Positions 1 to 7,934 of a stretch of 22,930 nucleotides of DNA are shown one piece after another. The position numbers and the translations under genes are program-made. The stretch covers positions 1 through 22,930 of IMG/VR virus record IMGVR_UViG_3300048904_000056; one strand, given 5' to 3'. Below the pieces are notes generated by a model that saw only the letters and a program-made list of their open reading frames with translations, did no database searches and was not told the origin of the DNA. Within the stretch, counting starts at the first letter, position 1. Each line of letters starts with the position of its first letter. This stretch comes from a virus.

Positions 1-151
1 GCTTTGTAAGCTTTGATTGGATATATCCGATTGCCACACTAAGACCGGCACCAACAAGAACGCTTCCGATTACACCCAAGCTGGTGACAAACGTACCTAC
101 CGCAGCGGCACCCGCTGCAACCGCACCAATGACCGGAATAATGAAGGGCAT
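1..151 (-). CDS. Tail-tip / host-specificity protein, N-terminal fragment
   Basis: Only the first 50 residues lie in the window; the gene runs off the left edge. The ATG is 3 bases after the stop of the DUF6950-like gene, in the same late operon. The visible part is almost entirely small and hydrophobic residues (Ala, Gly, Val, Ile) and looks like two glycine-rich membrane-active helices ending near IGYIQSK. In alphaproteobacterial phages and gene transfer agents, the gene after the NlpC/P60 or DUF6950 protein is normally the large baseplate/tail-tip (J-like) protein, and a hydrophobic N-terminus of this kind is common there. The assignment rests on position and composition, not on a recognised domain. 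Confidence 0.6.
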   Translation of the reverse strand, partial: MPFIIPVIGAVAAGAAAVGTFVTSLGVIGSVLVGAGLSVAIGYIQSKLTK

Positions 152-154
152 GTT

Positions 155-568
155 TTAGCGTCCGACTTTGAAGGCTGATTTGACGCGCGAAACTGGAAGG
201 AAGATAATTTTAACATCATCACGCGACATGAAACCCAATGCGGTAAATACACCACCGCAAACTTGCCCCTGATCATTAAGCATCACACCAATGTCACCGC
301 GATGTGCAAGTGAAGGTGATATCTTTTCGAACATGGACGCGAACGCATCTTCAACGTTGACGAAGTTCTTTGACTTCAGAAGTTTCGCAGCGCCTATTTC
401 GCTGGTGTAGCTGCGACAATCGGGAAACATTTGTTCACCAATCAGTGCTTCAACAGCATCGTCTGCAATGAGATAACAATCCGATGTGCCATACACGGAC
501 GGCAACGCCATGTGTTTTTCAATCACATTTTTCAGCCGTTTTTCCCAATCCTTTGTTCGTTTGATCAT
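155..568 (-). CDS. DUF6950-like tail protein (NlpC/P60-type cysteine peptidase position)
   Basis: A 137-residue tail-tip protein. The pattern fits DUF6950: a basic amphipathic N-terminus with W..RL, then YGTSDCYLIADDAVEALIG with the conserved Asp-Cys pair, and later a HRGDIGV segment typical of the second half of the fold. It sits where gene transfer agents carry their NlpC/P60-like peptidase, between the DUF2163 protein and the tail-tip protein, so a role in peptidoglycan contact or in plugging the tail tip is likely (inference). I chose the ATG at 568 because it overlaps the previous stop as ATGA; an in-frame ATG at 586 would add six residues inside the upstream gene. Confidence 0.75.
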   Translation of the reverse strand: MIKRTKDWEKRLKNVIEKHMALPSVYGTSDCYLIADDAVEALIGEQMFPDCRSYTSEIGAAKLLKSKNFVNVEDAFASMFEKISPSLAHRGDIGVMLNDQGQVCGGVFTALGFMSRDDVKIIFLPVSRVKSAFKVGR

Positions 569-1143
569 GGCTTCAATTGGCCCCAATAGATCGTTTCACG
601 ACCACGCATCGCAGCGTTTTGAAAGAACATGTCGCCGGGGTTACGTCGCGCCTGATCAGCATTCGACCGCTTACGCCCGTTCATGCGCGTGTAGTCAAGC
701 GCACGGGTTTCACACGATGCTTGAATGGTATAACCATCAGTCGCACTATCAACATGATCGATGGTATCGACATAACCGCGCGCCATTGCTTGAACATAAA
801 GAAGCGCGTTTGTGTCAGGGTGAAAATGTGCATCATAAATTGTTACAGGTCTATCGCGATAATCTTCAGCCTCAATTGTTTGCAACACTTCCGGTGTAAG
901 ACCATCATCCGGTGAAGCTGAAAGAGTAATCGTGAATTGCTGTGCCGTTAAACCGGTAACAGAACCAAGATCAGAAACACTGATAATTCCGCCCGGCAAA
1001 TACGTTAGACCGTTGTATTCGAATGGCTGCACACCTTTGATAAAACCATACGTTCCAGTTCCGAAATCAAATCGCATTAAACCGCGAATATTAACGCGAC
1101 CTTCATCCAGCAAATCAAGTACGGTATCGGGAAGAACGATCAT
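565..1143 (-). CDS. DUF2163 / BR0599-type tail baseplate hub protein
   Basis: A 192-residue distal tail protein. It has a beta-rich N-terminal half (FDFGTGTYGF, GLTYLPGGII, LTAQQFTITLS) and a C-terminal segment with the hallmarks of the DUF2163 family: a small beta domain ending in TRMNGRKRSNADQ, followed by PGDMFF. In gene transfer agents the equivalent protein is a hub component beneath the tail tube. It overlaps its upstream neighbour (ATGA at 1140-1143) and its downstream neighbour (565-568) by four bases, so the three genes are probably translationally coupled. Family assignment is from motif memory, not a search. Confidence 0.8.
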   Translation of the reverse strand: MIVLPDTVLDLLDEGRVNIRGLMRFDFGTGTYGFIKGVQPFEYNGLTYLPGGIISVSDLGSVTGLTAQQFTITLSASPDDGLTPEVLQTIEAEDYRDRPVTIYDAHFHPDTNALLYVQAMARGYVDTIDHVDSATDGYTIQASCETRALDYTRMNGRKRSNADQARRNPGDMFFQNAAMRGRETIYWGQLKP

Positions 1144-1781
1144 AGGCGTTGATATCCCTTAAAGGTGACTGGTGCAGGTTCAACAGTGCCGCTTTCAACC
1201 CAAGTTGTTGGATCAATTTGAAACTGACAACGTGGTTGCCAAAGTTGTGCGACCGCAGCAGTTGAAAAAATACCAGTGAAAAGGAAAGGCGTTACTGTGA
1301 CAGTTGCAATACCTGCACCGTTACCAAGAATATCTTCGACAACCTCATGATATCCATAATTGGCATTTTCAGTCATGCCAATGCGATCACCGGCTTTGAA
1401 CTGATAGTTGGCGGGAAGACCGGATAGACCAAGCGCACCAGACAAACCCAACGACGTGATCACTGCGCTACCATCCCAACCGGCTTTGATATCCGCTGGC
1501 GTTTTAGCAGTCGGATAAGCAATGGGAGTGCGGCGGCGTACATCATACGCCAGAAAGGTTTTAAGCCCCGCCCGTAAGCTTTTGCGCCATGCCGACCAGA
1601 TCGCCAGATCGCCGGGATACAGCAATCCCGTGGCAAATGTGCCTTGCCAAACGGGATCGTTCACTTGTGAAAGGTTGATCTTTGTACCTTTGCCGGACGG
1701 CGACGATGTGACGTTATCGACAATATCGAACCAGCATTCCGACACATGATATGACGGTAGTTCGCGCGGAAATGTGATCAT
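1140..1781 (-). CDS. Distal tail protein-like
   Basis: A 213-residue protein in the slot between tape measure and DUF2163, where gene transfer agents carry the DUF2460/distal tail protein. The N-terminus (MITFPRELP) is followed by PVWQGTFATGLL and WSAWRKSLRAGLKTFLAYD, a pattern seen in phage distal tail proteins that join the tail tube to the hub. The middle contains a Gly/Leu-rich loop around residues 112-125. It begins immediately after the tape-measure stop (TAA then ATG, no gap) and ends in an ATGA overlap. I do not recognise a named Pfam family, so the functional name rests mainly on gene order. Confidence 0.6.
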   Translation of the reverse strand: MITFPRELPSYHVSECWFDIVDNVTSSPSGKGTKINLSQVNDPVWQGTFATGLLYPGDLAIWSAWRKSLRAGLKTFLAYDVRRRTPIAYPTAKTPADIKAGWDGSAVITSLGLSGALGLSGLPANYQFKAGDRIGMTENANYGYHEVVEDILGNGAGIATVTVTPFLFTGIFSTAAVAQLWQPRCQFQIDPTTWVESGTVEPAPVTFKGYQRL

Positions 1782-4106
1782 TTAGCCCGTCCCCGCGCGT
1801 CGTGTTTTGAAGTTACGACGTGCCAATTCATTCTGTGAATTTGCAACATTTTTGGTGAAGTTCTTGCGATCTTCCGCCTGCGATTGTTTCAGGCTGTCAA
1901 TGTCATCCTGTGTGACCGTTCCGCCGATGTTATAAACATTCTGCGGTGCATATGTGATTTGCGTACCGTTTGAACCGGTGTTCCCGCCATACATTTGGAC
2001 GCCAAGCGAGCCGTTCGGTCCACGTTTCAGCGGCATGATTGCTTCCGGCCCGGCCTCGCCCATTTCTCCCATTGCACCGCCGTTTGCATATTTGAATAGC
2101 GTTGGGCTGCTTACAACTTGGTTGGTGAACGCACCGCCTTTTGCAAAGCGTTGAATGTTGTCATTGGCAAACACATTTCCTTTCGCACTGGCACTTACAC
2201 CGAACGAAAATGGAAACCCGCCACCAAGACCGGCAAACCCACCGCTGAAGGCTTTCATCAATGGCCCGATGATCAGAAGCTTGATAATCACTTGTTGCAA
2301 TGCCTGAAGAATGACATTGCCCATGTTCTTGAAACCCTGCCCGACCGATACAGTGCGGGAGAACATATCACCAAGCGCACTTGAAAGATTGTTCACCGCG
2401 CCAACAGCGGCAGTGTCAAGCGTCTTGCTGAAATTATTACTGTCAAGTTCAAGTTGTTTCAACTGCGGCAATGTCGATGCTGCAACCTGTGCCGCGTCTG
2501 ACGTGTCACGAATTGATTTTGCCAATACAGCTTGTGCCGCTGCCATCTGTTGTGCGTTTGTCGGATCAAGCAATTTCTTATCGATCCAACTTTGCAGCGT
2601 ATCGGCTGCGGCTTTGTTTGCCGTGTTCAAGTTGAATACGCCGATTGCCGCTTGCTGTTGAACAAGGGTATTTTCGGCTTGTGCCTTTGTAAGATTAAGA
2701 ACCGCAGTTTGTTGTTGTTTACTGATGCCAACACCGGTCAAACCAGCGGCGTTCAATTGCAATTGTTTCAATTGAACCTGATCGCTAACCGTGGCAAGTT
2801 CGCCCAACAAACCGATGCGCTGTTGTGCTTGCTGATTTTCGTTCTGAAGCTGTTGCAGTGTTTTCGGTTCGGGAGTGTCTTTAGGCTTAGGTTCAGTTGT
2901 GCCACCAGTAATAATAACGCGCGTTGGTGGTCGCTCGCCCGATGCTTGTGAAGCCCCCATAAGTGCGGCTTTTGCTGCCAAGGCTGCGGCCACAAGCCCA
3001 ACAAGACCTGTTAACACCAGTGAGAAAGGCGCTAATGCGCCTGCAATTAATGCTGCAATACCGGCAAGCACAAAAGTTGTTTTCTGCCCTAACTGATCGA
3101 TGTAACTGATTGCATCAAGAACACTGCTTTTGAAATAATTTGAAAACTGTGTTGTTGCCTTGTTCCATGCATCATCGAACGCTTGCGCTTTCTTCACAAG
3201 GTTTTCTTCAGCGGATGAATTGAATGTACCTGTCGCGGCAATTGCGGCTTTAATTCCCGCCGATCCTTGCGACATGAATTTCACCCACTGTTGGGTGACA
3301 GGCAAACCCGCTTCCTGAAGGATTTGCATCTTCTTAAAGCCGTCGCTTGTACTCGCGACAAGATCGGCAACATTCCCTAAATACCCCATGAACGTTTTCG
3401 CGTTCATATTGTTGGCGATCATAAGGCCATTCAGTGTGCCCATGTTTTCTTTGGCTTCACCGACATTTTGCCCGAACTGCAACATTCCTTTTTGGAAATC
3501 GTCGAAGTTAATTCCCTTAAAGGAAGCGGCCAACTGTAGTTGTTTCACTTGTTGCAACGTAAGATTTAATGCATCACCTAAATCTTTTGTTGCCATCACA
3601 CTTGAAATCGCACTTTTGGCATACAATGCCAATGCAACGGCTACAGCAGCAATCCCAAGTGCGGCAAGTGTTGCGGTGCTTACAAGACTTGTCAAAGATT
3701 TAACTGCATCACCGAAAGCTTGCGTTAATCCTCCCGGCCCTGTTGCTGCATAACTTAAGTGATTAAGCTGTGTCGAAAACACCTGTGTTACAGGAACGCC
3801 CATAGCCAATTGTTCGACCATGCTGCGGATCGAATGTTGTGCGGCCATTGCTTGTGTTGACAAACCTTTATGCGAACTTGCGTTCTTATCGACTTTATCG
3901 CTTGCGTCATCGTTCTTGTCGCCAAGGTCTTTCATGCCTTGTGCGGCTTTTCCAACTGCGCTGTTCGTTGTGGTGATCGCACGTTGAAGCGACGTTGCCG
4001 CTTTTTCAACGTTGTTAACGGCTGGTGGAAGACGATTAAGCTGATTTTCTGCGGCGGCAAGATCGGACGTGTCTGCGGCAAAGCCAATTTCAGCAATATC
4101 AGCCAA
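1782..4106 (-). CDS. Tail tape measure protein
   Basis: A 774-residue tape measure, the longest gene of the window, directly after the tail assembly chaperone as in most siphophages. The N-terminus (DIAEIGFAADTSDL) is the usual self-assembly segment, followed by Gln/Ala/Asn-rich coiled coil, hydrophobic stretches near residues 145-165 and 345-380, and a Gly-rich C-terminus with MGEMGEAGPEAIMPLKRGP, the signature of lambda-H-like tape measures. By the usual rule of about 0.15 nm per residue, the tail would be near 115 nm. The start codon is TTG with a strong GGGGG ribosome site five bases upstream; no better ATG lies nearby. A weak start may limit copy number, since only a few copies are needed per virion. 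Confidence 0.9.
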   Translation of the reverse strand: MADIAEIGFAADTSDLAAAENQLNRLPPAVNNVEKAATSLQRAITTTNSAVGKAAQGMKDLGDKNDDASDKVDKNASSHKGLSTQAMAAQHSIRSMVEQLAMGVPVTQVFSTQLNHLSYAATGPGGLTQAFGDAVKSLTSLVSTATLAALGIAAVAVALALYAKSAISSVMATKDLGDALNLTLQQVKQLQLAASFKGINFDDFQKGMLQFGQNVGEAKENMGTLNGLMIANNMNAKTFMGYLGNVADLVASTSDGFKKMQILQEAGLPVTQQWVKFMSQGSAGIKAAIAATGTFNSSAEENLVKKAQAFDDAWNKATTQFSNYFKSSVLDAISYIDQLGQKTTFVLAGIAALIAGALAPFSLVLTGLVGLVAAALAAKAALMGASQASGERPPTRVIITGGTTEPKPKDTPEPKTLQQLQNENQQAQQRIGLLGELATVSDQVQLKQLQLNAAGLTGVGISKQQQTAVLNLTKAQAENTLVQQQAAIGVFNLNTANKAAADTLQSWIDKKLLDPTNAQQMAAAQAVLAKSIRDTSDAAQVAASTLPQLKQLELDSNNFSKTLDTAAVGAVNNLSSALGDMFSRTVSVGQGFKNMGNVILQALQQVIIKLLIIGPLMKAFSGGFAGLGGGFPFSFGVSASAKGNVFANDNIQRFAKGGAFTNQVVSSPTLFKYANGGAMGEMGEAGPEAIMPLKRGPNGSLGVQMYGGNTGSNGTQITYAPQNVYNIGGTVTQDDIDSLKQSQAEDRKNFTKNVANSQNELARRNFKTRRAGTG

Positions 4107-4117
4107 GATCGCCCCCG

Positions 4118-4917
4118 TCAGTTGTCAGTGATTTGCCCCGGTGCTGGATTTGTAATGCGTTCGTGAAACGCCTGCAATTCTTTATTCGTTTCGTCGCAAA
4201 AAGCTTCGTCCATATCAACTAGAATTTGGATTTCAAACGAATAAACGATGTGACCGCGCAATGTAATCCAAGCGAGTATTTCCGACCATGGTATCGGATA
4301 ACACACGCCATCATGGATACGACCAACAGCGCCGGAAAGTTCTTTGTACCAATTCCAAAGGTGTTGACCGTTGCTAGGAATATCTAGCAACGGCGCGGGT
4401 ACATTGTGATGTTCGTTGCGATCACGTCTTAATTCGCCCTTTTCATCAGGCGTATCATAACGAACTTCAACCCTAATCGCTTCGCAAAGATCAAGCGTTA
4501 GGGTTGAAAAAAACTTTTGGTATCGGAAACTTTTTCATCGACCTGATCGCGAAGCCAAGGCAAAGCGTTGAAGACAGCATAGACGCTTGGCTTATTGAAA
4601 GGCGGCACAGAACCACGGAAGGTTGCAGGCGTTGCGTCGGGAATTTCAACACCTTTTTCATCGGTCGGAATTCCCCAAGTCCAACCGGTCATTGCAGTGA
4701 ACAACAGTTCGTTTCCGTTGTCTTCGATTTCTTCGCTTTTGAACGTCTTGCCTTTCTTCTGAAGGTTCAACGCACGATCATGAATTTGCCGCTTGACCTT
4801 TTTCATACGTTCATCATCAAGCGAAAGAAGCGTAATGGTGATACCAAGCCTTTCACCCGTCGAAGGGTGAACAATATCAAGAATGCTTTCCGTTGGTTTC
4901 AGTTCTGCGATATCCAT
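4118..4917 (-). CDS. Tail assembly chaperone, -1 frameshift product (gpGT-like)
   Basis: Inferred 266-residue fusion protein. Translation starts at 4917, follows the 139-residue frame through Phe137, slips back one base on the seven-T run at 4507-4513, and continues open for 129 more codons to the TGA at 4118-4120. I translated the joining region by hand: after the slip the frame reads STLTLDLCEAIRVEV with no stop, and runs into the segment with WNWY and PIPWSEILAWITLRG. That segment resembles the T part of G/GT chaperones in other phages. The only in-frame start for the downstream piece alone is a TTG at 4390 with no clear ribosome site, so frameshifting explains it better than an independent gene. 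The fusion would bind the tape measure during tail assembly. Confidence 0.8.
4466..4513 (-). promoter_or_regulatory. Programmed -1 ribosomal frameshift signal (U7 slip site plus hairpin)
   Basis: On the minus strand seven T (4513-4507) are read in frame as T TTT TTT, the X XXY YYZ layout that lets both tRNAs re-pair one base back. The hairpin follows directly: an 11-bp perfect arm (TTCAACCCTAA at 4508-4498 with TTAGGGTTGAA at 4476-4466), one bulged A at 4477, a further 5 bp (CGCTT at 4497-4493 with AAGCG at 4482-4478), and a 10-base loop. The stem overlaps the last two T, so the ribosome would open its lower part before slipping. The zero-frame stop lies within the first arm. Confidence 0.8.
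4498..4917 (-). CDS. Tail assembly chaperone, unshifted form (gpG-like)
   Basis: A 139-residue soluble, charged protein between the major tail protein and the tape measure, the standard position of the tail assembly chaperone. Recognisable features are ILDIVHPSTGERLGI (a short beta hairpin), a basic helix DDERMKKVKRQIHDRAL, and LLFTAMTGWTWG, which is common in gpG-like chaperones. The ATG has AGGGGA seven bases upstream. A minus-strand terminator (4941-4972) lies just before it, so it may be transcribed partly by read-through. The last codons (AGT TTT TTT CAA CCC TAA) contain the slippery run for the longer form. Confidence 0.8.
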   Translation of the reverse strand: MDIAELKPTESILDIVHPSTGERLGITITLLSLDDERMKKVKRQIHDRALNLQKKGKTFKSEEIEDNGNELLFTAMTGWTWGIPTDEKGVEIPDATPATFRGSVPPFNKPSVYAVFNALPWLRDQVDEKVSDTKSFFQP

Positions 4918-4940
4918 TTGATTTCCCCTGTGTCGCCGAA

Positions 4941-4972
4941 AATAAAAAGCGGTGTGAACTAAATCACACCGC
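4941..4972 (-). terminator. Rho-independent terminator after major tail protein gene
   Basis: A perfect 9-bp stem, GCGGTGTGA (4949-4957) with TCACACCGC (4964-4972), and a 6-base loop. Reading the minus strand, the stem is followed by TTTTTATTTT. It lies between the major tail protein gene and the chaperone gene, a place where many phages lower transcription so that tail tube is made in excess over chaperone and tape measure. Confidence 0.85.
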
Positions 4973-4996
4973 CTAGAATTTTACAACCCGGCTAAA

Positions 4997-5812
4997 TTAC
5001 GATGCAGCAGCAACCGCAACAGTCGGGGCGCTGAATGCCTGTGCGCTACCGCTGGCATTCGACGCACTTACGCGCGCCTGAATGATCTTACCAAGCTGTG
5101 CCGATCCAAGGATCAACGTATTGGCAGTAGCACCGGGAATTGCAACACCACCGGCAAACCACTGGTAAGCGTAGCCAATGACAGCATCACCGGTAAACGT
5201 CCCGTTGCTCAAATTGAGCGTTTCGCCAACTTCCGCAGTGCCGGTAATCGCTGGCGCAACGGTATTGGTAGGGGCAACACCACCAGCGCCGGGATCAACA
5301 ACAACTTCCGGCTGATTGAGCGCAAGCGTAAAAACTTCAAGATCGAAATCTTCATTCTTACCCCCGGGACGGGTTGGGCCGGTGACAAGACCGCGATTAT
5401 AAATCACAGTGCCAATACCACCGGAAACAGCAGGATCATTGCGAACAATCTTGAACGCATAATTCAAGTTTGTCTTCGCAATCTGCCGCATGATGATCTG
5501 GCCGGGATCGGTAGGAATGCGAGCAAATTCCAGCGTCGGTGAACCGGCGTCGGTAATGCCTTTGGCCTTCTGTGTAACGATAGTGTCCCAAGTATCGTAA
5601 TTGAGAATGTTGGTCTTCGAACCGGTTTCCCCGAGATTGCCAAGGGATTTGACTTCAACCCATGTCAAAGCTTCGAAGTCAGCTTGTGCCAGATCGGATT
5701 GCTGCGGCGTCGAACAGACGAAAAGCTTCGAACCGGCATTCGTATTGGCGAACACCACAGGAAGTGCAAAGACGCTGCCCATAAGTGCAGCAACGAAGAT
5801 GGATTTTTTCAT
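4997..5812 (-). CDS. Major tail (tube) protein with signal-like leader and C-terminal Ig-like domain
   Basis: A 271-residue tail tube subunit. The tube domain covers roughly residues 23-170 (NTNAGSKLFVCST, then LEVFTLAL at its end). Residues 180-268 form an Ig-like domain (ITGTAEVGETLNL, YAYQWFAGGVAIPGAT, GKIIQARVSASNASGSA), as often found decorating phage tails. Residues 1-22 look like a bacterial signal peptide: MKKS, a hydrophobic core, then VVFA before NTNAG, which is where homologues would start with Met-Ala-Asn. I chose the ATG at 5812 because AAGGGG lies seven bases upstream; an ATG at 5839 has no such site. No other in-frame ATG near the tube domain has a ribosome site, so the leader should be translated. 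A terminator follows the gene. Confidence 0.85.
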   Translation of the reverse strand: MKKSIFVAALMGSVFALPVVFANTNAGSKLFVCSTPQQSDLAQADFEALTWVEVKSLGNLGETGSKTNILNYDTWDTIVTQKAKGITDAGSPTLEFARIPTDPGQIIMRQIAKTNLNYAFKIVRNDPAVSGGIGTVIYNRGLVTGPTRPGGKNEDFDLEVFTLALNQPEVVVDPGAGGVAPTNTVAPAITGTAEVGETLNLSNGTFTGDAVIGYAYQWFAGGVAIPGATANTLILGSAQLGKIIQARVSASNASGSAQAFSAPTVAVAAAS

Positions 5813-5853
5813 GATAGCCCCTTTTGAGTTTTGAACCACGATTGACCGAACAC

Positions 5854-6282
5854 TTACGGGCGAAAGTCTCTATAACGCAAACTAAGTGGGTAAATCAATT
5901 CCGCGTTGCTGGTTATGATGCCACCAAGATCAGGTTCGCCATAGATTTGCACATCAGCTTCACCCGAGCGAAACCGCGTTTCTTTAGTGAAGTAATTCGC
6001 AACTGTATCCAACAAATGAAGCGGTGGATATGCGCCCTGATCGTCGATTGTCCAATGAAGCAATATGCGAAATATTCCTTGGTAGGTTCGTTCATTGCCC
6101 CAATAATCGCCAATGCGATTGTTTGGAATACTGATGAATTCAAAATAACGTAATGCATCCGGTTTATCCAGAACACGACCGATTGCTTTAATCGGTAATG
6201 GTTGTGCCGGTGCAACAACTGTGGTGTTGATCGCTGCAATCCCACCTTTTTGCAAGGCTGTCAAAATGTCAGTTTCGATCAT
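5854..6282 (-). CDS. Tail terminator / completion protein-like
   Basis: A 142-residue protein upstream of the major tail protein and overlapping the HK97-gp10-like gene by four bases (ATGA). The arrangement neck protein, gp10-like, terminator, tube is standard for siphophages. The sequence fits the alpha/beta fold of tail terminators (gpU-like): an N-terminal helix (ETDILTALQKGG), then an exposed strand-rich region ending with TYQGIFRILLHWTIDDQGAYPPLHLLDTVANYF and a final strand YPLSLRYRDF. These proteins form a hexamer that caps the tail tube and docks to the head. The call is from position and general pattern. Confidence 0.65.
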   Translation of the reverse strand: MIETDILTALQKGGIAAINTTVVAPAQPLPIKAIGRVLDKPDALRYFEFISIPNNRIGDYWGNERTYQGIFRILLHWTIDDQGAYPPLHLLDTVANYFTKETRFRSGEADVQIYGEPDLGGIITSNAELIYPLSLRYRDFRP

Positions 6283-6740
6283 GATTGGTCTGTTGCCCCC
6301 GGTGAACGTCGTTGAATTTCTGCGGTGTTCTTAGACACGATTGTTTGCCAGTTCTGCACGGCGGTCGCGAGAAAGCCGTCAAACGCTTCCCGATACTTTG
6401 CATATTTTGCAGTCCAACCAAAATAAATCGTTTGCCCGAGATTGAAGCCTGATATTTGCGTGATCATTGCTTCGACAGGCTGTGTTTCATAAAGCGGTGT
6501 ATCGTCCGGTTCGTCTGCCGTTCGCTTTCGACCAAGACCGGGGCCGCTTGGCATTCCTGTTAAAGAAGCTTGACCAGATGCGCGTAAAAATCCTGTATCA
6601 ACCCGCATCTTTCCGTCTTTGGCGACTGGCGTTTGTGCTTGGTCGATTAAATCTTGTGTTGATTGCAACACCAATGCGCGCATTCGCTTAACTGTAGCCA
6701 ATACGAATGCGCTTGTTTGTGCTGTTGCCGTTTGTACCAT
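6279..6740 (-). CDS. HK97-gp10-like neck / head-tail joining protein
   Basis: A 153-residue protein with a long N-terminal helix (AFVLATVKRMRALVLQSTQDLI), then PVAKDGKMRVDTGFLRASG, which matches the conserved middle of HK97-gp10-like proteins (helix, then a D-T-G-x-L-R-x-S turn). The later YFGWTAKYAKYREAFDGFLATAVQNWQ corresponds to the usual Y-x-x-x-x-E-x-G end of the family, here with Ala-Phe-Asp. It joins head completion to the tail terminator. It starts with its own ribosome site (GGAAAG) right at the boundary with the plus-strand group, and a GATAAT box lies about 20-30 bases upstream on the minus strand, so a local promoter is possible but unproven. Confidence 0.75.
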   Translation of the reverse strand: MVQTATAQTSAFVLATVKRMRALVLQSTQDLIDQAQTPVAKDGKMRVDTGFLRASGQASLTGMPSGPGLGRKRTADEPDDTPLYETQPVEAMITQISGFNLGQTIYFGWTAKYAKYREAFDGFLATAVQNWQTIVSKNTAEIQRRSPGATDQS

Positions 6741-6770
6741 TCCAAACTTTCCAATCGGTCAAATTATCGA

Positions 6771-6799
6771 TTGATCTTGGTTCACGCATCAGCTACACA
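6771..6799 (+). promoter_or_regulatory. Possible weak promoter for the AAA+ gene
   Basis: TTGATC (6771-6776), a 17-base spacer and TACACA (6794-6799) lie 22 bases before the ATG at 6822. The -35 box fits 4 of 6 and the -10 box 3 of 6 positions. It is the best candidate I see in the 81-base gap between the two divergent genes, but it is weak evidence. Confidence 0.25.
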
Positions 6800-6821
6800 A
6801 AAACAAACATTGTGGGATGTC

Positions 6822-7919
6822 ATGAAAACATACACCGTTGATCAACTGAAGACCATACTTGGTCCACCTGATACATTCGTTCCTAGCAGCAACAATCATC
6901 GCTACTTGAGATTATGGGCACTCGCCATCGGTTTGCCCGATGTCAAAGTGTACGCAATGACGAACGTTGAACTAACAAACCTATACCATGAGCGCGGCGA
7001 CCAGTTCAACAACGGCGATCAAATTCAACGTATTGCATCTGAAATATTTGTTAAAATCGTTGAAACAGTCCAAAGTGTGCAATTCGATCAGCAAACATTG
7101 GCGGAAATTATTCGCGCTGAAATTTCACACATCTTACCGAAACGTTTGGAAGTCATTTCATCACAAGGATCAATAACAATCGAAGGCCCGCTTCATTATC
7201 AAACCGAAAAAGTGATAAAGATTGCAAGCCTGTCACACCCCATTATGCTTGTTGGCCCGGCAGGATGTGGAAAAACAACAATCGGTCAACATACAGCACA
7301 AGCATTGCAACTTCCCTTTTATATCACCAGCACCATCAACGACACACACGAACTGACAGGCTTTGTTGACGGCACCGGAAGATATCACAGAACACCATTC
7401 CGCGATGCTTACGAAAACGGCGGCGTTTGGGTTGCTGATGAAATCGACGCATGGGACGCCAGCGCATTGCTTGCCGCCAATAGCGCTTTGGCAAATGGCT
7501 ATAGTGTATTTCCAGACAACCCATTGCCCGTAACACGTCACCCAAGCTTCCGCATGATCGCGACAGCAAACACATTCGGTCACGGTGCGGATCGTGTATA
7601 TGTCGGGCGAAACGAATTAGACGCTGCAAGCCTTGATCGTTTTGCTACTATCAATGTTGATTACGATTTGAACCTTGAACAATTGTTTGCCAAAGGGAAT
7701 ATGCAGTGGCTTGAACATGTTTGGGCCGTTCGTAAAGAAGTGACGGAAAAGAAAATTCGACACGTCGTTTCATCGCGCGCAATCATCATGGGATCATCAG
7801 CACTCGCAATCGGTTTGAAATGGGATGACGTTGAAGAAACTTATCTGTTCAAAGGAATGAGTACGAAGGATCGGGAAAAGATCGAAATTGACGATCCAGA
7901 CGATAACGTTCCATTTTAG
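6822..7919 (+). CDS. CobS-like / MoxR-type AAA+ ATPase
   Basis: A 365-residue AAA+ ATPase. Walker A is GPAGCGKT (145-152), Walker B is VWVADEID (202-209), sensor 1 is the Asn at 250 in IATANTFG, and the arginine finger region is SLDRF (R273). The insert around AYENGGVW and the RVYVGRNELD segment are typical of CobS/MoxR ATPases. Residues 1-60 form an extra helical domain. CobS is a cobaltochelatase subunit working with CobT and CobN, but no CobN is visible here and phage CobS-like proteins need not act in cobalamin synthesis. A VWA/CobT-like partner lies three genes downstream, as MoxR-VWA pairs usually do. Residues before the ATG at 6822 are Cys-rich and overlap the divergent gene, so I exclude them. 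The ribosome site is poor. Confidence 0.85.
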   Translation: MKTYTVDQLKTILGPPDTFVPSSNNHRYLRLWALAIGLPDVKVYAMTNVELTNLYHERGDQFNNGDQIQRIASEIFVKIVETVQSVQFDQQTLAEIIRAEISHILPKRLEVISSQGSITIEGPLHYQTEKVIKIASLSHPIMLVGPAGCGKTTIGQHTAQALQLPFYITSTINDTHELTGFVDGTGRYHRTPFRDAYENGGVWVADEIDAWDASALLAANSALANGYSVFPDNPLPVTRHPSFRMIATANTFGHGADRVYVGRNELDAASLDRFATINVDYDLNLEQLFAKGNMQWLEHVWAVRKEVTEKKIRHVVSSRAIIMGSSALAIGLKWDDVEETYLFKGMSTKDREKIEIDDPDDNVPF

Positions 7920-7934
7920 GAATATGTTCACAAT

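Noticed and set aside
4118-4390. Separate 90-codon gene downstream of the tail chaperone
   Set aside because: It starts with TTG without a ribosome site, while the same frame continues open to the slippery T run at 4507.
6822-7919. Reading the CobS-like ATPase as a vitamin B12 auxiliary metabolic gene
   Set aside because: No CobN or other cobalamin gene is visible, and the sequence supports only the general CobS/MoxR class.
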